64,000 nucleotides of DNA, taken from contig NZ_JAHXRQ010000001.1 of assembly GCF_019392335.1 (NCBI RefSeq), forward strand, positions 186,001 to 250,000, read 5' to 3'. Below are positions 59,716 to 64,000 of the stretch, one piece after another. The notes beneath the pieces were generated by a model. That model had not been told where the DNA came from and ran no database searches. It saw only the letters and a list, made by a program, of their open reading frames with translations. The first letter of the stretch is position 1, and every line of letters begins with the position of its first letter. The stretch is from Mameliella sp. CS4 (lineage in GTDB: Bacteria > Pseudomonadota > Alphaproteobacteria > Rhodobacterales > Rhodobacteraceae). Position numbers and translations under genes: made by a program.

Positions 59716-60501
59716 CTACCGGTCGAGCAGCTTTGCCACCATTCGGCTTTCGGGATCTGCCAGCCCGTCGATGACGTCGAAATGGTGTTTGCCCTCATCC
59801 ACCACCAGCCCGCAGTCCCAGACCTCGGAAAGCTTGCGCGCCTGGGCGAGGAAGGCGGGGCGCTCGTCTCCGCCGACCCAGACCGTCACCGGCGAGGGCG
59901 GCGGCGGGGCGTAAATCGGGCTTTCGGCGCGCGCCTCGCCTGCGTCGATGCGCAGGTCCGCGTTCATCGAGGTCTGCATCAGCGGCCGCAGGTCCGCGAC
60001 CGGCGAGATCGGCAGAATATGCGCCACGCGCGCCAGCAACTCCGGCTCCAGCACCGCCCCCATGCGCGCCACGAGATGCCCGCCGGCGGAATGCCCCGTC
60101 AACCGGATCGGCCCCGGCACCTCGGCGGCGGCCACGGCCACGGCCTGCGCCACCTGCCGAGTGATGTCGGAGATCCGCACCCTTGGGCAAAGATCGTAGG
60201 AGGGCATGGCCACCGCCCATCCCTGCGCCCGCGCGCCCTCGGCCAGATGAGACCAGTCGGAGCGGTCGAAGCGCAGCCAGTAGCCGCCGTGGACAAAGAC
60301 CACCAGCCCCCGAGGCGGCGTATCGGGCAGGAACAGATCCAGTGCCTGACGCGTTCCATGACCGTACATCAGGCCCAGCCGCGCCTTGCCCGTCACCCCG
60401 AGACGCTTGCGATAGGCTTCGGCCTCGGCGGCCCAACGCGGCGGATACGCCTCGGCCCCGGGGATATGAGTGGCATTGGCATAAGCGTCGTCGAGGTCCA
60501 T
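59716..60501 (-). CDS. Alpha/beta hydrolase (kynurenine formamidase-like)
   Basis: The 261-residue protein has the HGGYW oxyanion-hole motif (GLVVFVHGGYWLRFDRSDWS), the nucleophile elbow GHSAGGH (RLTGHSAGGHLVARM) and a C-terminal His in GKHHFDVIDGL. These match the formamidase/esterase group. It hydrolyses an ester or formamide; kynurenine formamidase is plausible but no other kynurenine gene is near. GGAG 6 nt before ATG 60501 decides the start over the longer frame. Divergent with gabD. Confidence 0.82.
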   Translation of the reverse strand: MDLDDAYANATHIPGAEAYPPRWAAEAEAYRKRLGVTGKARLGLMYGHGTRQALDLFLPDTPPRGLVVFVHGGYWLRFDRSDWSHLAEGARAQGWAVAMPSYDLCPRVRISDITRQVAQAVAVAAAEVPGPIRLTGHSAGGHLVARMGAVLEPELLARVAHILPISPVADLRPLMQTSMNADLRIDAGEARAESPIYAPPPPSPVTVWVGGDERPAFLAQARKLSEVWDCGLVVDEGKHHFDVIDGLADPESRMVAKLLDR

Positions 60502-60580
60502 GTCTTTCTCCATTTTGGCCCTATACTTCACGGGCACGGGATGGTCAGCCTGTGCCAAACCTGAACGGAGGATACTGACA

Positions 60581-62047
60581 ATGCGCGACGATGCCACCAA
60601 TCTGAAGAGCCTTCTGTCCGATCCCGGCCTTCTGGAGGCCCGCGCCTATGTGAACGGCAGCTGGATCGAGGGCGAGGCCAGTTTCGACGTCACCAACCCG
60701 GCGCGCGGCGACGTGATCGCCGAGGTCGCCGACCTGACCCGTGCGCAGGTGGGAGAGGCCATCGACGCCGCTTTTGCCGCGCAGAAGGACTGGGCGAAAT
60801 GGACTGGCAAGGAACGCGCCGTCGTCCTGCGCAAGTGGTTCGACCTGTTGATGGAGAACCAGCACGATCTTGGCCTGATCATGACCGCCGAACAGGGCAA
60901 GCCCTTGGCCGAGGCCAAGGGCGAGGTGGCCTATGGCGCGGGCTTCATCGAGTTCTTTGGCGAAGAGGCCAAGCGCATCTACGGCGAAACCATCCCCGGC
61001 CACCAGCGCGACAAGCGCATCACCGTGCTGAAACAGCCCATCGGCGTCGCCGCCTCGATCACGCCTTGGAATTTCCCCATCGCCATGATCACCCGCAAGG
61101 CCGCGCCGGCGCTGGCCGCCGGCTGCGCCTTTGTCGGGCGTCCCGCCGCCGAGACACCCCTGTCAGCCACCGCGCTGGCGGTGCTGGCGGAACGGGCGGG
61201 CATCCCGGCGGGGGTCTTCAACATCGTCACCTCCTCGCGGTCCTCGGACGTGGGCAAGGAGTTCTGCGAGAACCCCAAGGTGCGCAAGCTGACCTTTACC
61301 GGGTCGACCGAGGTGGGCCGCATCCTGTTGAAACAGGCCGCCGACCAGGTTCTGAAATGCTCGATGGAGCTGGGCGGCAACGCGCCCTTCATCGTCTTCG
61401 ACGATGCCGATCTGGACGCGGCGGTCGAGGGCGCGATCCTCTGCAAGTTCCGCAACAACGGCCAGACCTGCGTCTGCGCCAACCGCATCTACGTGCAGGA
61501 CGGCGTCTATGACGCTTTTGCCCAGAAACTGGCGGCAGCGGTTGCGAAACTGAAGGTGGGTGACGGGCTGGAGGAGGGCACCGATCTTGGCCCGCTCATC
61601 AACCAGTCCGCCGTCGACAAGGTGCGCGAACATATCGCCGATGTCACCAGCCACGGCGGCACCTTGCTGCAGGGCGGCGAGGTGCAGGAGGGCAGCTTCA
61701 TGACGCCCGCGATCCTGACCGGCGTCACCCAGGACATGAAGGTCGCCCGGGAAGAAACATTCGGTCCGATGGCGCCGCTGTTCCGGTTCAAGGACGAGGA
61801 CGAGGTGATCGAGATGGCCAATGACACGATCTTTGGCCTGGCCTCGTATTTCTACGCGCGGGATCTCAGCCGGGTCTACAAGGTGGCCGAGGCTCTGGAA
61901 TATGGCATCGTCGGCGTGAACACGGGCATCATTTCGACCGAGGTCGCCCCCTTTGGCGGCGTCAAGCAATCGGGCCTGGGCCGCGAGGGCAGCCACCACG
62001 GAATCGAGGATTACCTCGAGATGAAATACATCTGCATGAGCGTGTGA
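60581..62047 (+). CDS. gabD: Succinate-semialdehyde dehydrogenase
   Basis: The 488-residue aldehyde dehydrogenase has the catalytic Glu in SMELGGNAPFIVFDDADLDA and catalytic Cys in FRNNGQTCVCANRIYVQ, plus EVAPFGGVKQSGLGREGSHH typical of GabD. It oxidises succinate semialdehyde to succinate with NAD(P)+, in GABA and related pathways. GGAGG 9 nt upstream supports ATG 60581 over the longer frame. Its stop overlaps a GTG that starts a short hydrophobic reading frame. Confidence 0.92.
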   Translation: MRDDATNLKSLLSDPGLLEARAYVNGSWIEGEASFDVTNPARGDVIAEVADLTRAQVGEAIDAAFAAQKDWAKWTGKERAVVLRKWFDLLMENQHDLGLIMTAEQGKPLAEAKGEVAYGAGFIEFFGEEAKRIYGETIPGHQRDKRITVLKQPIGVAASITPWNFPIAMITRKAAPALAAGCAFVGRPAAETPLSATALAVLAERAGIPAGVFNIVTSSRSSDVGKEFCENPKVRKLTFTGSTEVGRILLKQAADQVLKCSMELGGNAPFIVFDDADLDAAVEGAILCKFRNNGQTCVCANRIYVQDGVYDAFAQKLAAAVAKLKVGDGLEEGTDLGPLINQSAVDKVREHIADVTSHGGTLLQGGEVQEGSFMTPAILTGVTQDMKVAREETFGPMAPLFRFKDEDEVIEMANDTIFGLASYFYARDLSRVYKVAEALEYGIVGVNTGIISTEVAPFGGVKQSGLGREGSHHGIEDYLEMKYICMSV

Positions 62048-62109
62048 GACGCGCGGCCAATATCGCGCTTGCCGCGGTCACGGTGCTGGCGCTGGCGGGC
62101 GGGGGCTGA
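62044..62109 (+). CDS. Short hydrophobic frame, possible lost N-terminus of the serine hydrolase
   Basis: GTG 62044 overlaps the gabD stop and encodes MRRAANIALAAVTVLALAGG plus one Gly, then TGA 62107-62109, which overlaps the ATG of the serine hydrolase (TGATG). The peptide looks like a signal peptide or membrane anchor that the hydrolase lacks. Adding one G in the G-rich stretch just before 62107 would fuse the two. It may be a frameshift, a sequence error or a separate coupled peptide. Confidence 0.4.
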   Translation: MRRAANIALAAVTVLALAGGG

Positions 62110-63161
62110 TGCTGTTTGCCCCGCAGGTTCCCGCGCTGTGGCATGAGGGCTTTCCCCCGCCGGTCTGGACCGGCGAGGGGCGTTTTGCGCTGGTGGAGGG
62201 CCCGGACCTGCCCCTGTCCAAAGGCGCGCCCCTGCCCGCACCAGCGGTGCAGCGGTTCGAGGCAAGTGAGGGCCGGGCCCTGCTGGTGATGCGCGACGGG
62301 CACCTATTGCATGAGGTTTATGGCCCCGGCATCGGACCCGGGACACGGCTGAATTCCTATTCGCTGGTCAAGTCTCTGGTGGGGGTGATGGTGCTGCGCG
62401 CCGTTGCAGATGGCCGCATCAAAGGCCTCGGCACCCCCTTGCGCGACCTGATCGGACCGGAGGCGCCCGCCGTCACACTGCGTGAGGTGCTGGACATGAC
62501 CTCGGGCTTGTCGCTGGGCTATGAACCGCCCAAGGACGACAAGGACGCGCCGCTGGACGACGCCGATTTTTCACCCTTCGGGCCAGTGGCGCGGCTGCAT
62601 GCCTTCGGGATCGAGCACCTCTTGCCGCGGCTGAGTCCGGACGCCACGCTGCGCGGCGACTTTCACTACCAGAGCGCCAACACCGCGCTTTTGGGTCTGG
62701 TGCTGAAACAGGTTTACAATGCGCCCTTGCCACAGGTGCTGAGCGACCAGATCTGGCATCCCGCCGGCGCTGCCCCGGCAGAGTGGCGCAAGAACCGCAA
62801 CAGCGGACGCGTTTCTGCCTATTGCTGTCTTTTTGCCACCCCGCGCGACTGGGCGAAGGTGGGGGACGACCTGCTGCGCAACGGGACAGCGGCGGACCCC
62901 GTCCTGCCCGACGGGCTGTGGCGCAACTGGATTCTGCCGGACCTCACCCCGGATGCGCGCCGCGCCGGGGCCTATGGCTGGCACCTGCGCCACGACGTGC
63001 TGGACCGCGCGGGCGAAGCCCTGCAGGGCCCCTTTGCCTACATGGCAGGCCACGGCGGGCAGGTGGTCTATCTTTTGCCAGCCACGAACACCGTGGTGGT
63101 GCGCTTCGGCGCCCGCCCGCAACTGTTGCATTCCACCCTCTACGAGTTGTTTCCCGAATGA
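62109..63161 (+). CDS. Beta-lactamase-like serine hydrolase
   Basis: The 350-residue protein has the serine hydrolase/beta-lactamase C set: nucleophile Ser and Lys in NSYSLVKSLVGVMVL (SxxK), a Tyr-containing second motif in DFHYQSANTALLGLV, and HGG in MAGHGGQVVYLLP. Members act as esterases or peptidases. The annotated start (MLFAPQVPALWHEG) leaves no signal peptide, although relatives are usually exported or anchored; the hydrophobic frame just upstream may be the missing part. It overlaps the next gene by ATGA. Confidence 0.85.
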   Translation: MLFAPQVPALWHEGFPPPVWTGEGRFALVEGPDLPLSKGAPLPAPAVQRFEASEGRALLVMRDGHLLHEVYGPGIGPGTRLNSYSLVKSLVGVMVLRAVADGRIKGLGTPLRDLIGPEAPAVTLREVLDMTSGLSLGYEPPKDDKDAPLDDADFSPFGPVARLHAFGIEHLLPRLSPDATLRGDFHYQSANTALLGLVLKQVYNAPLPQVLSDQIWHPAGAAPAEWRKNRNSGRVSAYCCLFATPRDWAKVGDDLLRNGTAADPVLPDGLWRNWILPDLTPDARRAGAYGWHLRHDVLDRAGEALQGPFAYMAGHGGQVVYLLPATNTVVVRFGARPQLLHSTLYELFPE

Positions 63162-63550
63162 TCGGACCGCGTGATCCCCGGGTCTTTGCCCCCGATTTCC
63201 TCTCTCCGTCCGGCGGCCCCTCGGAGGCAGAGTTGAAAACCTGGCGCCGGGCCGCGCAATCGGGCAAGGGCACGCCCTGGCTGGACGCTGGCCGCGCCGA
63301 TGCTCTGGCGCGCTACGCGCTGAAATTCGGCGAAGGCGTGCAGATGATGGAGGCCGTGGCGACCCGGTTCCGCGAACCGGTGCGCGACGTCGGCTGGGAG
63401 ATCATCGGCGCCGATGCCGAGGGAGAGAACTGGGAAGACCATCGCGACCCCCAACGCGCCTATGCGCTGATGCGGGCCAAGCTGCGGGCGGCCCGCAACG
63501 CGGGCGCCGTGCTGGAATACAAGCTGTGGCTGACGCGCGCGGGAACCTGA
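63158..63550 (+). CDS. Conserved-looking protein of unknown function
   Basis: The 130-residue protein (MIGPRDPRVFAPDFLSPSGG at its start) has no membrane segment or signal peptide. A helical core with WLDAGRADALARYALKFGEG and MEAVATRFREPVRDVGWEII can be seen. No family is recognised. It overlaps the serine hydrolase gene by ATGA and so is expressed with it. Confidence 0.65.
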   Translation: MIGPRDPRVFAPDFLSPSGGPSEAELKTWRRAAQSGKGTPWLDAGRADALARYALKFGEGVQMMEAVATRFREPVRDVGWEIIGADAEGENWEDHRDPQRAYALMRAKLRAARNAGAVLEYKLWLTRAGT

Positions 63551-63582
63551 CCCCGCCTTCCCTGTTTCCAATACGACAGATA

Positions 63583-63614
63583 CCGGGCACTCTCTGCCCG
63601 GAAACTCCGGGAGG
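63583..63614 (+). promoter_or_regulatory. Possible pseudoknot at the MetE-like ribosome-binding site
   Basis: CCGGGCA (63583-63589) and TGCCCGG (63595-63601) form a 7-bp stem with a CTCTC loop (63590-63594). The loop can pair with GGGAG (63609-63613), which is the Shine-Dalgarno sequence of the following gene, with one U-G pair. This would give an H-type pseudoknot masking the ribosome-binding site. Known SAM riboswitch classes do not match in sequence. Confidence 0.35.
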
Positions 63615-63621
63615 ACAGAGC

Positions 63622-64000
63622 ATGACCGACAGACCCACACCCCCGTTCCGCGCCGATCACGTCGGCAGCCTCTTGCGCCCGCAGGCGGTCGCAGAGGCCC
63701 GTGCAAAGGGCGTCACCGGGGCCGAGTTGACCGCCATCGAGGACGCGGAAATCCCCGCACTGATCGCCATGCAGGAAGAGGTCGGCCTGAAGGCCGTCAC
63801 CGACGGCGAGGCGCGGCGCGCCTTCTGGCACTACGATTTCATGGGGATGCTGACCAACTACGAGATCGAGGAAGACGAGGGCGAAGGCTTCAACTTCCAG
63901 GGTGTCACATCGCCCGGCGTCTTTCCGGCAATCAACGGCCCGCTGGATTTCCCCGAGGATCACCCGATGCTGGATCATTTCCGCTTTGTCGCGGAGCACA
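63622..64000 (+). CDS. Cobalamin-independent methionine synthase-like protein (partial, 3' end outside window)
   Basis: The first 126 residues are visible. FRADHVGSLLRPQAVAEARA and LKAVTDGEARRAFWHYDFM are the N-terminal motifs of the MetE C-terminal-domain (short) family, which methylates homocysteine or a related thiol in a zinc-dependent reaction. GGGAGG 7 nt upstream supports ATG 63622. The zinc-binding region lies beyond the edge, so activity cannot be checked. A hairpin that may control translation lies just upstream. Confidence 0.85.
   Translation, partial: MTDRPTPPFRADHVGSLLRPQAVAEARAKGVTGAELTAIEDAEIPALIAMQEEVGLKAVTDGEARRAFWHYDFMGMLTNYEIEEDEGEGFNFQGVTSPGVFPAINGPLDFPEDHPMLDHFRFVAEH

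Noticed and set aside
63561..63621. Known SAM-II or SAM/SAH riboswitch
   Set aside because: The pseudoknot layout is similar, but the conserved loop and joining bases of these classes are not seen.

Overview
The window looks like chromosome from a marine alphaproteobacterium of the Rhodobacterales (roseobacter group). This rests on GC-rich, densely packed genes with many ATGA/GTGA overlaps, the lptC-lptA-lptB-hpf-ptsN order, a GT14-type glycosyltransferase found twice, a glcDEF operon, a MoxR/DUF58/DUF4159 operon, and short intergenic repeats of the kind common in this group. The genus is not determined. I saw no rRNA, tRNA, CRISPR array, prophage or insertion sequence.

Positions 1-10.9 kb form a surface-polysaccharide locus: a partial SH3-domain secreted protein, an ABC-2 export permease, cysQ, galU, galE, several glycosyltransferases and a two-module sulfotransferase-like protein. 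cysQ (which removes PAP, the by-product of PAPS-dependent sulfation) next to glycosyltransferase and sulfotransferase genes suggests a sulfated glycan. One glycosyltransferase reading frame (7794-9494) is cut by a single in-frame TAG. A second GT14/sulfotransferase pair lies at 33.6-36.1 kb, and an initiating sugar transferase with an unusual leader at 17.8 kb.

Positions 11.0-12.9 kb carry an RNA-repair/ribosome-rescue pair: rtcB (RNA ligase) and prfH (release-factor homologue). prfH is broken by a 1-nt frameshift. The leader upstream of rtcB contains a 16-codon ORF with a strong Shine-Dalgarno sequence and mutually exclusive pairing segments, resembling an attenuator. This is the most unusual regulatory candidate here.

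Positions 13.0-16.9 kb hold ptsN, hpf, lptB, lptA, lptC and an RNase D-like gene. Positions 18.5-33.5 kb are mostly single housekeeping or accessory genes: a MaoC-like dehydratase, VOC protein, FMN reductase, OmpA-like lipoprotein, Ada-like repair protein, Hint-domain protein, nth, a PfkB kinase, a subtilase, polA, a PAQR protein, pirin, a zinc-finger protein, an orphan ABC ATPase and a HIT protein. Positions 36.1-44.0 kb hold rpiB, a DUF1285 gene and the MoxR-DUF58-DUF4159-amidotransferase-like operon.

Positions 44.0-64.0 kb include a HemJ-like/DUF599 pair, the glycolate oxidase operon glcD-glcE-(small membrane protein)-glcF, a trypsin-like protease, an Hsp20 gene with an RpoH-type promoter and a ROSE-like RNA thermometer, a LysR regulator, a Tat-exported GMC oxidoreductase, a phytase-like secreted protein, an ECF sigma/von Willebrand factor pair, an alpha/beta hydrolase, gabD, a serine hydrolase with a possible 5' frameshift, and the start of a MetE-like methionine synthase gene preceded by a possible pseudoknot. 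Two dispersed intergenic repeat families were found, with five and two copies.
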